From contig NZ_CP096258.1 of the NCBI RefSeq assembly GCF_023205015.1, positions 1,860,001 to 1,924,000 of the forward strand: DNA of 64,000 nt, in the 5' to 3' direction. Below, piece after piece: positions 35,004 through 44,539 of this stretch (the stretch's first letter is position 1; every line of letters begins with the position of its first letter). The notes under the pieces were generated by a model that made no database searches, was not told the DNA's origin, and was given only the letters and a program-made list of their open reading frames with translations. Made by a program: the position numbers and the translations under genes. This DNA comes from Providencia rettgeri (GTDB lineage Bacteria; Pseudomonadota; Gammaproteobacteria; Enterobacterales; Enterobacteriaceae).

Positions 35004-36038
35004 ATGCAAAAATTACGAAAAAGAAAAAATACAGGGCGAGTCACATTGCAGGATGTCGCAAAATACGCAGGTGTTGGATCCATGACGGTATCTAGGGCTT
35101 TGCGTACACCTGAATTAGTATCTGATAAGCTACGAGAAAAAATTAATGCTGCAGTTGAAGAGCTTGGTTATATACCTAATTCTGCGGCAGGTATTTTAGC
35201 TTCAGGTCAAAGCCGTACAGTTGCTGTTTTAATTCCGTCTTTGCGTGATCATGCTAGTTCAGTTTTTCTGCAATCTTTACAGGAAGCTCTGAACAAAAAT
35301 AGTTATCAAGTTGTTATTGGTAGTCATGATTACCAGCAGAAAAAAGAGTCTGAAGTCTTATTGACACTGTTGCAGAGCACCCCGGCTGCCTTGATCATTT
35401 TTGGGGCGATAAATTCAGAAAATGTGCTTAATTATCTAAAAAATTTAGATATTCCAGTTGTCAGTGTTGCAGGGGAGTCCAATCATCCAGTCACGTTGAA
35501 CATCAAAAGCAATGTTGGAGATGCTGTCAGCTTTTTAACCAACTATATGTTACAAAAAGGATATAAGAAGATAGGCTATATTGGTGCTCAAATGGACAGC
35601 AAAATGCAAAGTCAGCAACTCAGTGGCTGGAACCGAGCGATGCTGACGTATAACCAAAGTGCAGACCAAAGTATTACAACTCCGTATGTGGCAACGATGG
35701 ATTTTGGTCGTCAGGCAATTAGTGAGATGTTGACCCGTCAACCAGAACTCGAAGCTGTGATTTGTAGCCATGAAATGATTGCACTTGGTGTCATTTTTGA
35801 GTGCCAGAGGCGTTTAATTCAGATACCTAAAATGTTAGCGATTGCTTGCGTCGAAGGTTCTTCTAATTGTGATCATATCCATCCATCACTGACTTCAGTA
35901 CGGATTGATTACAGTAAAATGGCTCGAGAGACAGCGAAAAGATTACAAAAATGGCTTGCTGATGCCGATTGTGATTTTATCGAACGTAAAGAAGGTGTTG
36001 TTTTCCCTTATAAATTTGAAGCAAGACAAAGTGCATAA
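35004..36038 (+). CDS. LacI-family transcriptional regulator (GntR/IdnR-like)
   Basis: 344 residues. The LacI helix-turn-helix is at residues 14-38 (VTLQDVAKYAGVGSMTVSRALR) with the hinge helix SAAGILASGQSRTVAVLIPSL, which matches the gluconate repressor GntR/IdnR subgroup, followed by a periplasmic-binding-protein-like sensor domain. It is divergent from the Ula-type PTS operon, and two operator-like palindromes lie between, so it very likely represses that operon in the absence of its sugar. The effector may be a sugar acid, as for GntR; this is inference. Confidence 0.88.
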   Translation: MQKLRKRKNTGRVTLQDVAKYAGVGSMTVSRALRTPELVSDKLREKINAAVEELGYIPNSAAGILASGQSRTVAVLIPSLRDHASSVFLQSLQEALNKNSYQVVIGSHDYQQKKESEVLLTLLQSTPAALIIFGAINSENVLNYLKNLDIPVVSVAGESNHPVTLNIKSNVGDAVSFLTNYMLQKGYKKIGYIGAQMDSKMQSQQLSGWNRAMLTYNQSADQSITTPYVATMDFGRQAISEMLTRQPELEAVICSHEMIALGVIFECQRRLIQIPKMLAIACVEGSSNCDHIHPSLTSVRIDYSKMARETAKRLQKWLADADCDFIERKEGVVFPYKFEARQSA

Positions 36039-36293
36039 AATTTAATTTTTATATTGGTCACATTTTTTTTGAATATTTTGCTTATCTTTAGCGCCTAATG
36101 GTGTGGTAACTCACTACTTTGATGGTTAAAAATGGTTTTTTTTTCTCTCAAAATAAGATTGTCGGTTTGGTCACTATATCTTTTTTATTCTCTGTTAATG
36201 TATGAAAACTGCAAGTTGATGAATTCAGGTTAGCTAGAATTTCATTTGATACTTGCATTATTTTGTCATATTGGACATTAACAGGGGAAAATA

Positions 36294-37187
36294 ATGAAAT
36301 TACTGAAAATAGCTATTTCTGGCGCAATTTTAGTTTCTTGTGGTGCAATGGCAACGATGACGGGTTCTGAAATTCTGAAGGTGCAGGACGGGGGAACACC
36401 GAATAAAGTTTATATTTCAGACAAACCTACCATTAAAGTAGCCACTTATAACATTGGTAAAAATGAGTTGGCATCAGATGTCAGTAATTTTGATGGACTG
36501 AATACAGCGATTGCAAAAATAGATGCAGATGTGATTGTTTTAACTGAAGTTGATAACAAAACAACCCGCAGTAAAAAAGTTCACCAGCTAGAAGAAATAG
36601 CTAAAGCCAATAAGATGGATTTTGTTTTTGGTAAGGCTTTGGATTTTGATGGGGGGCAATATGGTGTCGGAATTTTATCGAAATATAAAATCGATAAATC
36701 TAAAGTGATTAATTTACCCTCTGGTGATGCAGAGCAACGTGTTGTATTAATATCTCAGATATCAAAACCAGGCTTCGATACGCCAATTATTGTAATGGGT
36801 ACACACCTTGATTGGCAGAAAGATCCAACCATTCGCATTGGGCAGGTTCGTCATATTTTAGATGCGAGTATTGGGGATACGGATACGGGATTTGATAATA
36901 TTGCAGCCTCAATAAAAATATTAGCGGGAGATTTTAATTCAACAGCTAATGAACAGCCTATCCAAGAAATTCGTTATATGTGGAACCCAGTTGAGTTAAA
37001 AGGTGTTGATTATCGTAGTTGGCCAGCTGTGAACCCAGCCATTGATATTGACCATATTTTTACATTTAAAGGCCAAGTTTGGGATGTGAAAAAAATGGAA
37101 ATTCCAACGGATAGTAAAGAGTTTCAATGGTCTAATGTTAGTGACCACCTACCTATAATTGCGGAATTAGAGCTACAAGAGCAATAA
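36294..37187 (+). CDS. Exported endonuclease/exonuclease/phosphatase (EEP) family protein
   Basis: 297 residues. Signal sequence at residues 1-20; LVSC could be a lipobox (Cys 16), or cleavage may follow AMA. The EEP catalytic motifs are all present in order: TYNIGKN (metal Asn), LTEVD (Glu), GVGILSKY, MGTHLDW (His), AGDFNSTANE (Asp and Asn), DIDHIF, and SDHLPIIA (Asp-His). The fold covers exonuclease III, DNase I, sphingomyelinase and phosphoinositide phosphatases; an exported copy could be a nuclease or a phosphodiesterase. Start ATG after GGGGAAAATA. Terminator at 37213. Confidence 0.87.
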   Translation: MKLLKIAISGAILVSCGAMATMTGSEILKVQDGGTPNKVYISDKPTIKVATYNIGKNELASDVSNFDGLNTAIAKIDADVIVLTEVDNKTTRSKKVHQLEEIAKANKMDFVFGKALDFDGGQYGVGILSKYKIDKSKVINLPSGDAEQRVVLISQISKPGFDTPIIVMGTHLDWQKDPTIRIGQVRHILDASIGDTDTGFDNIAASIKILAGDFNSTANEQPIQEIRYMWNPVELKGVDYRSWPAVNPAIDIDHIFTFKGQVWDVKKMEIPTDSKEFQWSNVSDHLPIIAELELQEQ

Positions 37188-37212
37188 ACACTTAACAGAA
37201 AAATTTTTGATA

Positions 37213-37240
37213 AAAGGCCTCATTTAGTTTGAAGGCCTTT
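37213..37240. terminator. Terminator between the EEP gene and a converging small gene
   Basis: AAAGGCC (37213-37219) and GGCCTTT (37234-37240), loop of 14 bases; T-rich on neither side beyond a few bases. Confidence 0.6.
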
Positions 37241-37257
37241 CCAACTGTAATGATAAG

Positions 37258-37545
37258 TTAATTGGCTAGTATTTTTTTCCTTTCAATATAGCGTTTTTCA
37301 GCTATGCCTAAATAATACTCAACTGTTGAATATATTTTTTGGTGCTGTTCAGTCAATTGTTGTGATGTATCTAATGTCGCACTCATTTGCTGTTTAAAAA
37401 CGGTAAGAAAACTTTGTATGCTATCGAAATGACCGACGATATTAGTATAGTAAAATTGGTATACATAAGATTCCTGAGAGTGGCTTAACTCGGTGTTATT
37501 TTTGATGTTATTAGTTGCAAGTAATAGTAATTGAATATTTGTCAT
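37258..37545 (-). CDS. Small hypothetical protein
   Basis: 95 residues, not recognised. No signal peptide. Predominantly helical, rich in Gln, Thr, Tyr and Asn, with a basic C-terminus (KRYIERKKI). Start ATG at 37545 preceded by AAGGGTAAACC. It borders the gene-free AT-rich region, so it could be a remnant of an acquired segment. Confidence 0.5.
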   Translation of the reverse strand: MTNIQLLLLATNNIKNNTELSHSQESYVYQFYYTNIVGHFDSIQSFLTVFKQQMSATLDTSQQLTEQHQKIYSTVEYYLGIAEKRYIERKKILAN

Positions 37546-38599
37546 GGTTTACCCTTTTCTTTGGGAAGCAATGCTACATGAGATGGAAAAATTATTTTGT
37601 CAAATTTAGTCGGATAATTTTATATATTGGCTAAAAGAAGTAATTTTCCCTAGGAATAATCCGTAATTTGCATTGGTTGGATATATCGAAAATTGGATAA
37701 AAGTAGGTATAAAGAGAAATCTAATGGCAAATTACTATATAGATATTGTTAAATATTCTAATGTTTTTTGTGTTAGGTGACTGCTGTTAACTTTTTTTTA
37801 TCAAAAAACAAACATTCTGTTAATTAAATCGAATTTAATTTTAATCTTATTAATCAAGTGATTGCGGTTTATTGTGCTTAAGTTAAAACTGTGATTTGGT
37901 TAATTTTCTCTAAAAAAAGAGACACAAGATAATCGTACGTTAAAAGGGAGAGGGGAGATATAATATAAATCAATGTTTTTTATATTGAATTGAATTTTAA
38001 GTGTTTTCTTGTTTGGGTGAGTTAAAGTAGTCGAATGAGGAATTATTTTAAAATAAGGAATATATTATTAATTAATTTAAATTTACGCCTAAATTGAGTT
38101 AAAACGTGCATCTAATGAGTTAAATAATATTTAGACATGGTTATTATTAAATTGAATTGTTTTATTACATGTTTTTGCTTTTTTTTGTTAAGTTATGATG
38201 AACAATTAAATCTTATTATTGTTTTCGGTTTTTAGTGGGAAAAATTTTTTTAGTTTAAAAATTAAAATTGAAACAGTTAATGTTTTAAGTACTATTTATA
38301 TTCTTGGTTTAATATTGACATGTTTACTCACTCAGTGAGTGAAATGAAGGGTAAATAAGGATGACTATATAAATTTAATTGTATTTTTTCTCTGTTAGTG
38401 GTGGTTATTGGTTATGGTAATTAGAGATAAATAAGCTGTCTTATAAGGTATTCTTATATAGATAGGGCTAGCAATTATTAAAATAATTATTATTTACTTA
38501 CAACCAACCAAGGGTAATTACTTAGGTCTATTTTTGGGCTGGACTATTAGGTCATTTTGGTCAATTGGTATGTTATTGAGTAAATGAGAGCTTAAGAAT
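37546..38599. other. About 1 kb of strongly AT-rich DNA without a recognisable gene
   Basis: No open frame above about 50 codons with a ribosome-binding site was seen on either strand. A/T content looks clearly higher than in the flanking genes. The one structured element is the palindrome at 38326-38340 close to a TTGACA box (38315). It may be the regulatory relic of a lost gene or an H-NS-type silenced segment. Confidence 0.5.
38326..38340. promoter_or_regulatory. Orphan palindrome resembling a TetR-type operator
   Basis: ACTCACT-C-AGTGAGT, perfect seven-base arms, starting six bases after a consensus -35 box TTGACA (38315-38320). Downstream, AAGGATG opens a frame that stops after three codons. 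No TetR regulator is in the window. Confidence 0.4.
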
Positions 38600-38989
38600 A
38601 TGAATATCATAAAGTTGCTCACAATTTTGTTGTTAACCGGGGGTTCTTTTATTTTAGGCGTAACATTGAACTACGCCCCTACACCTGATCTTGTGAAATT
38701 GGCAAAGAGTAGTGTTGAAGACTATTTATCTTACCCAGAATCTGCTGCATTTAAAAATGTGAAATATAATTTTATTCGCCAAACTACGGATAAAGGGGAT
38801 TTAGGTTATGTATGTGGCGAAGTGTTTCGAATTAAGAATGCAAGGTTAGAAGGCTATAAAAAATTTATAGTGAAAGCATACAGTGATAAACAAGGAAAGG
38901 TTTCCTTGTCTATTCCAATGGTTGAAGGTGATTACGATTTGGTACCAAAGGAAATGGTCGATTCGCTATGGACAAGATATTGTTTCTAA
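38600..38989 (+). CDS. Small exported protein of unknown function
   Basis: 129 residues. An N-terminal hydrophobic segment (residues 5-23) acts as signal or anchor. The rest has 'SVEDYLSYPESAAFKNVKYNFI' and 'GYVCGEVFRIKN', a pattern I associate with small periplasmic proteins of enterobacteria that carry 'DP.SA.F..v' and 'vCG.vn', of unknown function. Two cysteines (in YVCGEV and the C-terminal RYCF) may form a disulfide. Followed by a strong terminator. Confidence 0.6.
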   Translation: MNIIKLLTILLLTGGSFILGVTLNYAPTPDLVKLAKSSVEDYLSYPESAAFKNVKYNFIRQTTDKGDLGYVCGEVFRIKNARLEGYKKFIVKAYSDKQGKVSLSIPMVEGDYDLVPKEMVDSLWTRYCF

Positions 38990-39051
38990 AAGTGAGTTAT
39001 AACACAGGTTTTTCTATTAAATAAAACTCGATAAGCAAAACGAATTCTAAT

Positions 39052-39078
39052 AAAGAAAGCCGATTTACGGCTTTCTTT
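39052..39078. terminator. Terminator between the small exported protein and rbtK
   Basis: Perfect 11-base arms AAAGAAAGCCG (39052-39062) and CGGCTTTCTTT (39068-39078). A- and T-rich on both sides, so it suits both converging genes. Confidence 0.85.
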
Positions 39079-39113
39079 AGTTTAAATATTACCTGAGTCT
39101 TGTATCAACGTGA

Positions 39114-40742
39114 TTAACCTTTTAATTCTCTAGCACATTGCTGCAAATGCAAGAAAGAGGCGAATCTTGTATCATGGCGACTTTTATAAGCTTTATTGGC
39201 TTGGTAGGTTAAGTCAATCGCACTAAATTGGTCCATGGCTTGCGCGACATCCGCACAGGCTTTCCCTGCAACTGCACCAAGGATAGCAGAGCCAAGCAAT
39301 ACGGGCTCACTGGCTTGTGTTGAAATCACTGGGACGCCACACGCATCAGCAAGTAGCTGGCGGATTAATGGGTGTTGGCCTGCACCGCCACTGATAGCAA
39401 TATTGTCAATCTCAGCGCCAGATTTTGCCTGTGCTTCAATGATTTGTCGTAATCCATAGCCGATCCCACACACACCAGCAACATAGAAAGAAAGTAAATT
39501 TTCTAGGCTGTTATCCATGGTTAAACCAGCGATGACGGCTCTGGCATGAGGGTCAGCAAAAGGTGCTCGATTCCCTAAAAACTCAGGAACCACGTGTATT
39601 TTTTCAGCTAGTTCAACAGACTGTGATGGTGAAGATGCTTTTTCTAATACTAAATCCGCTAACATAACAGGCAAAGGTTTACCTTGTTCTTTTGCCGTGA
39701 GTTCTGCTTGTGCTGAAGCGGGGTGCAAAGAAAGTAGCTGGTCAATTGCAGCGCCAGCCGCACTTTGTCCACCTTCATTTAGCCACATGCCGGGTACCAT
39801 TGCACTAAAGTAAGGCCCCCATACCCCCGGTATAAAGATGGGCTCTTTGGTGGTTGTCATTGTGCATGAAGACGTACCAAATACATATGCCATATTGGCG
39901 GTTGCATCGCCATTAACGCCAACAGTACCAATACCACCAGCGTGAGCATCTATCATACCAGCGGCGACAGGAGTTCCTGCTAGTAAGCCCATTTGTTGGG
40001 CCGCGGCTTCAGTTAAGCCTTCACCACACGGCGTTCCAGGTTCCACAATAAGTTGACCAATACGTGCGAAATTTTCATCTGCTAATTCAGATAAGCCAAT
40101 CTGTTGAAAGTAGCTCGCATCCCAACGTTTTTCATGGGCAAGATATGTCCACTTGCAGGTGACAGTGCAAGTTGAACGAGCTAAAGAATCAGTTGATTTC
40201 CATGTCAAAAAATCGGCTAAATCAAAAAATTGCCATGCATTATCATAGGATTGACGTAAATTTTCTTTTAGCCATAGAATTTTAGGCGTTTCCATTTCAG
40301 GCGAAATTTTACCGCCAACATAGTTTAAAACAGGGTGTTTTAATTGATTAATCCGTTCTGCTTGTTCAGTTGCACGGTGATCCATCCACACAATAATATT
40401 GCGTTCAGGATCATTTGATGGGCTAATCGTAATCGGCTGTTTATCTGCTCCAATGACAACCAGTGAGCAGGTTGCATCAAAGCCAATACCCGCCACTTGT
40501 TGTGGTTGTGCTTTTGATAATGCCATCGCTTGTTTGACACTATAACAAACCGCTTCCCAAATTTCGTTACTTGATTGCTCTGCAAAATTGGCGTTATCAC
40601 GAAACAGTGTAATATCACGCTTGGCAGACGCTAACATCTTGCCAGACATATCAAAGACACCTGCGCGAGCACTGCCTGTGCCGACATCGATACCAATAAC
40701 GACTTTATCGTTATTTTTTATTTGTGCATGTGAATTATTCAT
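39114..40742 (-). CDS. rbtK: D-ribulokinase RbtK (FGGY family)
   Basis: 542 residues. ATP-dependent phosphorylation of D-ribulose to D-ribulose 5-phosphate, second step of ribitol use. FGGY kinase features: N-terminal phosphate loop VIGIDVGTGSARAGVFD, GIGFDATCSLVV near 85, the hydrolytic Asp region AGMIDAHAGGIG near 260, and the C-terminal adenosine motif ISGGAGQHPLIRQLLAD. It belongs to the YpCarbK/ribulokinase branch, longer than xylulokinases. It follows rbtD by 44 bases with a strong GGAGG site. The usual next gene, rbtT, is absent: a terminator comes straight after. Confidence 0.9.
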   Translation of the reverse strand: MNNSHAQIKNNDKVVIGIDVGTGSARAGVFDMSGKMLASAKRDITLFRDNANFAEQSSNEIWEAVCYSVKQAMALSKAQPQQVAGIGFDATCSLVVIGADKQPITISPSNDPERNIIVWMDHRATEQAERINQLKHPVLNYVGGKISPEMETPKILWLKENLRQSYDNAWQFFDLADFLTWKSTDSLARSTCTVTCKWTYLAHEKRWDASYFQQIGLSELADENFARIGQLIVEPGTPCGEGLTEAAAQQMGLLAGTPVAAGMIDAHAGGIGTVGVNGDATANMAYVFGTSSCTMTTTKEPIFIPGVWGPYFSAMVPGMWLNEGGQSAAGAAIDQLLSLHPASAQAELTAKEQGKPLPVMLADLVLEKASSPSQSVELAEKIHVVPEFLGNRAPFADPHARAVIAGLTMDNSLENLLSFYVAGVCGIGYGLRQIIEAQAKSGAEIDNIAISGGAGQHPLIRQLLADACGVPVISTQASEPVLLGSAILGAVAGKACADVAQAMDQFSAIDLTYQANKAYKSRHDTRFASFLHLQQCARELKG

Positions 40743-40786
40743 TTTTCCTCCAAGGTGCTAACTGCAATGAATTGCGAGATGACAAG

Positions 40787-41515
40787 TTAGAGATCAACAC
40801 TGTTCGGTACAATAACAAGGTCACGAATAGTGACATTGCGTGGGCGGGTTAACATAAATAATACCGCTTCAGCGACTTCAATCGGTTGCATTAAGCTACC
40901 ATTTGCTAAGGCTTCTTCCATTTTTTCTTTCGGCCAATCATCAAGTAATGCAGTAACCACTGGGCCGGGTAATACTGCACCAACACGGACACCATGTTCC
41001 GAAACCTGACGGCGTGTGGAATGGACGAAGGCTTGGACAGCAAATTTTGATGCGGTGTAAATCGGTTCCCAGATCACAGGGACAACACCCGCAATTGAGC
41101 TGGTGAATAATACATCACCGGATTTTTGGGCAATAAAATGAGGTAACACCGTGCGAACACAGCGGAAAGCGGCATTAATGTTTAAATTTAAGACATTATC
41201 CCACACATCAGGGTCACCCTCAGCAACAGGGCCACCAATATAGGCACCGGCATTAGCATGGAAAATATCTAAACGGCCAGCTTTTTGTAAGATGGCATCT
41301 AACATGCCATCAACTTGTTCTGGTTTCATTAAGTCGACAACTAACGGGATCGCGTTTTCACCTAATTCTTCAACAAGCTGGTTTAATCGCTCTTCTGCAC
41401 GGTCAATTAAAACGACTTTTGCACCTGCTTTGATGAGTGTGCGGGCACATTCAAGACCGATACCGGAAGCAGCTCCGGTAATTGCTGCGACTTTGTTCTC
41501 AATAGAAATGGCCAT
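40787..41515 (-). CDS. rbtD: Ribitol 2-dehydrogenase RbtD (SDR family)
   Basis: 242 residues. NAD-dependent oxidation of ribitol (adonitol) to D-ribulose. The protein follows Klebsiella RbtD closely: VAAITGAASGIGLECARTL cofactor motif, FHANAGAYIGGPVAEGDPD, catalytic Ser/Tyr/Lys in TSSIAGVVPV and YTASKFAVQAF, and the C-terminal LMQPIEVAEAVLFMLTR. Start ATG at 41515, preceded by GATTGGAGT. First gene of the ribitol operon, divergent from rbtR; the 233-base gap between them should hold the operator, but I could not assign one with confidence. Confidence 0.95.
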   Translation of the reverse strand: MAISIENKVAAITGAASGIGLECARTLIKAGAKVVLIDRAEERLNQLVEELGENAIPLVVDLMKPEQVDGMLDAILQKAGRLDIFHANAGAYIGGPVAEGDPDVWDNVLNLNINAAFRCVRTVLPHFIAQKSGDVLFTSSIAGVVPVIWEPIYTASKFAVQAFVHSTRRQVSEHGVRVGAVLPGPVVTALLDDWPKEKMEEALANGSLMQPIEVAEAVLFMLTRPRNVTIRDLVIVPNSVDL

Positions 41516-41748
41516 AATTTACTCCAATCGGATATTTTAGCGAAATGTAAGAATAAAAAGCGCCTGAAATTAATGAAACAGCAATGAGTCACAGGGATGG
41601 ATAGGTGGCTACATGGGATGGTTGATAGTCTTTATTTTGCAGTATATCAACTCATGTGTCATCAATTTCAATGTTGCTCAATCGATGTAGCAGTATTGCG
41701 ACTTTTCGACTTTGGTGTCAAGCTAGTAAAAAATGGAGATGAGAATCT

Positions 41749-42783
41749 GTGACAAAGATCAGACAAAATAAGAAAACAACGATCTATGACCTTGCTGAAT
41801 TAGCCGGGGTTTCAGCGAGTGCAGTGAGTGCAATACTTAATGGTAATTGGCAAAAAAGGCGAATTAGCGCACAGCTTGCTGAAAAAGTGATCCGCATCGC
41901 CGAAGAACAAAATTATGCGGTCAATAAGCAAGCCAGCTTGTTGCGCAGTAATAAATCGAAAATAATCGGCATGTTAGTCCCGAAATATGACAACCGCTAC
42001 TTTGGCTCTATTGTCGAACATTTTGAAGAAATGGCGCGTGAAAGAGGCTTGTTCCCAATCATTACCTGCACGCGACGTGACCCTGAGTTAGAAATAGAAG
42101 CGGCGCGCGCAATGATCTCTTATCAAGTGGATTGGTTGATTTCAACGGGTGCAACCAATCCAGATAAAATCACCGAACTTTGCCAAGCTTCGGGGGTTTC
42201 AACCTTGAATTTAGACTTACCAGGCTCGTTGGCGCCTTCGGTTATTTCAGACAACTATATTGGTGCAAAAAATTTAACTCAACGCATTTTAGACAAAAAT
42301 ACGTCTCAATTATCAACAAATGAAGCCTTAATTTTTATTGGTGGTCGTGAACATGACCATAACACGCGTGAACGTATTCGTGGGTTTATTGATGCGCATA
42401 ATGAAAAAGGTATTACAGTTCCACAAGAAAATATTTTGGCCTGTGGTTATGCACCAGAAAAGGCGGAAAGAGCGCTTTCACGGTTTTTCGAACAGAATAA
42501 TGATGACCCACAGAGAATAGTGAAATGCGGTTTATTTATTAATTCAACCATTTCATTAGAAGGGGTTATTAATTGGTTAGGTAAAAAAGGCTACATTGGC
42601 GCTCATCAACCACATTTAGGCTGTTTTGACTGGGATCCCTTTGTTGCACTTTTAGGTAATGATATCGAAATGGTCAAACAAGATGTGCCAACGATGCTAA
42701 ACCATATTTTTAAGTTGATAGAGAATGAAAATAACCAAGCACAGTTAATCGAAGTATTACCTGTCGGCGTGGCTAAAGAGTGA
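41749..42783 (+). CDS. rbtR: Ribitol operon repressor RbtR (LacI family)
   Basis: 344 residues. The LacI helix-turn-helix is at residues 10-34 (TTIYDLAELAGVSASAVSAILNG) with the hinge LLRSNKSKIIGMLVPKY, then a sugar-binding sensor domain. The position, divergent from rbtD, and the family agree with RbtR of Klebsiella, whose effector is D-ribulose. GTG start at 41749 after GGAGATGAGAATCT. Its 3' end converges with fetB, separated by a hairpin at 42796. Confidence 0.88.
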   Translation: MTKIRQNKKTTIYDLAELAGVSASAVSAILNGNWQKRRISAQLAEKVIRIAEEQNYAVNKQASLLRSNKSKIIGMLVPKYDNRYFGSIVEHFEEMARERGLFPIITCTRRDPELEIEAARAMISYQVDWLISTGATNPDKITELCQASGVSTLNLDLPGSLAPSVISDNYIGAKNLTQRILDKNTSQLSTNEALIFIGGREHDHNTRERIRGFIDAHNEKGITVPQENILACGYAPEKAERALSRFFEQNNDDPQRIVKCGLFINSTISLEGVINWLGKKGYIGAHQPHLGCFDWDPFVALLGNDIEMVKQDVPTMLNHIFKLIENENNQAQLIEVLPVGVAKE

Positions 42784-42795
42784 TATTGAGTGAGA

Positions 42796-42825
42796 GCCGC
42801 TTATCGTTGTTGACTGATAAGCGGC
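42796..42825. terminator. Hairpin between rbtR and fetB
   Basis: Ten-base arms GCCGCTTATC (42796-42805) and GATAAGCGGC (42816-42825), ten-base loop. Lies in the 51-base gap between the two converging genes, so terminator function is likely although the T-run is poor. Confidence 0.65.
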
Positions 42826-42834
42826 GAAAGGTCA

Positions 42835-43611
42835 TTATTTATTCAGTGTTGTAACCAATAATTGGTGGCGTTGGTTATAGAATTTTGTATAGGTCATATA
42901 ACCTGCTAATATGGTTGAAAGGCTTGCCGTGCCTAACAGCATAAAAGTCACCATAATCTGGTATTTAACGGCTTGTAATGGGTCGACTCCAGCAAAAATT
43001 AAGCCAGACATCATCCCCGGAAGGCTAACAATTCCCACTGTTTTTGCAGAATCCACCGTTGGGATCAACGATGCACGAATACTGTCACGGATAATAGCGG
43101 CGGAAGCAACTTTTGGGGTTGCCCCCAAACTTAACATTTCTTGAATCTGTTGTTGCTGGCTTGAAAACCGTTGACCGAGGTTATTAAAGCATAATCCTAC
43201 TGCAATCATGGCATTACCTGCGATCATACCTGTAATAGGAATGACCTGCATAGGCGTAAACGCGATGGCATTGGTTAATATCAGAATTAACAATGTAAGA
43301 AATGTACCAGAGGTAATGGCAATTAATGCAGTAACATAAATTTTATCAATATATTTACTTCTTTTCTTAGCGTTCCACGCGGCATTGACGCAAATAAACA
43401 TCACCAATGCAATCGTGAGCAATTCGTGATCCACTCTAAATATGTATGTTAGAATATAGCCTGCGATCAATAGTTGAATAATCGCGCGGCACGTACTCCA
43501 GATAATATCTTTTTCAAGGGACAGTTTTTCTTTATGGCTAATAAAAATAGCCACTAGGACTAACAGGATAGAAAAGGTTAATGATTCATTGGAAATAGTT
43601 GGTTGGTGCAC
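42835..43611 (-). CDS. fetB: Iron export ABC transporter permease FetB (YbbM)
   Basis: 258 residues, six or seven helices. Permease of FetAB, which in E. coli exports iron and improves resistance to oxidative stress. The YbbM/UPF0014 blocks are present: RAIIQLLIAGYILTYIF near 42, IPITGMIAGNAMIAVGLCFNNL near 127, MLSLGATPKVASAAIIRDSIRASLIPTVDSAKTVGIVSLPGMM near 162-204 (given here in family order), and TFMLLGTASLS. GTG start at 43611. Nine bases after fetA, so one operon. Confidence 0.92.
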   Translation of the reverse strand: MHQPTISNESLTFSILLVLVAIFISHKEKLSLEKDIIWSTCRAIIQLLIAGYILTYIFRVDHELLTIALVMFICVNAAWNAKKRSKYIDKIYVTALIAITSGTFLTLLILILTNAIAFTPMQVIPITGMIAGNAMIAVGLCFNNLGQRFSSQQQQIQEMLSLGATPKVASAAIIRDSIRASLIPTVDSAKTVGIVSLPGMMSGLIFAGVDPLQAVKYQIMVTFMLLGTASLSTILAGYMTYTKFYNQRHQLLVTTLNK

Positions 43612-43620
43612 AGTGATATC

Positions 43621-44274
43621 CTATGATTCGTTATGATGAACAGGAAGGGTAATAATTTCATTAGTATGAGCAATTTCATCTTGATCATGGGTTACCCATA
43701 ACACGCCTATTTTTTTATCTATCGCTAAATGATGAATAAATTCATTCACGATAATTTTGTTTTCTTCATCTAGGGCACTGGTGATTTCATCTAATAGTAA
43801 GACTTGCGGAAGAAATTGTAAGTTCCTAATAAGAGAAACACGCTGTTTTTCTCCCCCAGAAAGTTCATTAATTCCTTTTTCTAAAATAGAAGCATGTAGA
43901 GAAAACTGCTGCAAATCACTGATAACTTTGTCTTTGTTAAATGACAATTTTCTGATTTTATACGGAAAAACGAGGTTGTCATACACAGTCTGCCCAAACA
44001 AAGCAGGCGTTTGGGTACAGTATGAAACCAGCTGACGATACGTTTCTGGGAGGATGGTATTGATATCTTTCCCTTGAAACTTGATGGTTCCTTGAGTTGG
44101 TGAAATTAACGAGGCGATTATTTTTAATAAGGTGCTTTTACCACAGCCGGAAGGCCCCGTAATCAGTTTAAAGTCGCCTGCTTGTAAGTTAATCTGCACA
44201 TTATCAAGAATTAATTTTTGCTCAATGCGATAGCCAATGTTATTAAGTTGTAAGAGCAAGTTACTTTCTTCCAT
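43621..44274 (-). CDS. fetA: Iron export ABC transporter ATP-binding protein FetA (YbbL)
   Basis: 217 residues, single ABC ATPase domain. Walker A GPSGCGKST near residue 40, Q-loop in VSYCTQTPALFG, signature LSGGEKQR near 138, Walker B VLLLDEITSALDE, H-loop WVTHDQDE. The whole protein follows E. coli FetA. The operon fetA-fetB sits between the ribitol and tetritol modules without an obvious metabolic link. Its promoter must lie in the 468-base gap 44275-44742, shared with dthD. Confidence 0.93.
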   Translation of the reverse strand: MEESNLLLQLNNIGYRIEQKLILDNVQINLQAGDFKLITGPSGCGKSTLLKIIASLISPTQGTIKFQGKDINTILPETYRQLVSYCTQTPALFGQTVYDNLVFPYKIRKLSFNKDKVISDLQQFSLHASILEKGINELSGGEKQRVSLIRNLQFLPQVLLLDEITSALDEENKIIVNEFIHHLAIDKKIGVLWVTHDQDEIAHTNEIITLPVHHNES

Positions 44275-44527
44275 ATTATCAATAACCTATAAATTAAGTG
44301 TGCAGTATTTAGTGCAAATGAGATTCATTTTAACATCTTACTCGATAACTCAGTGCTGATGTTGTTTAATATCAATTTAGATATAACTACTAATATTATG
44401 CGCCAATTAGTAGGAAAATTATAGGGGAAGAAAAATACACTTTTAACGAGATATTAGAACGTAAATGCGTTTTTAGACGAATTTTTACAGGTAAAATAAA
44501 ATACAAATATTCATTCGAATTATTATT

Positions 44528-44539
44528 TTGAACATATGT
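44528..44539. promoter_or_regulatory. Putative tetritol operator upstream of dthD-like gene
   Basis: TTGAACATATGT, containing the palindrome-like core ACATATGT. The identical 12 bases occur at 48245-48256 in the rpiB/eltD divergent promoter. Located 204 bases before the dthD start, in a gap that otherwise shows no gene or strong structure. Confidence 0.5.
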
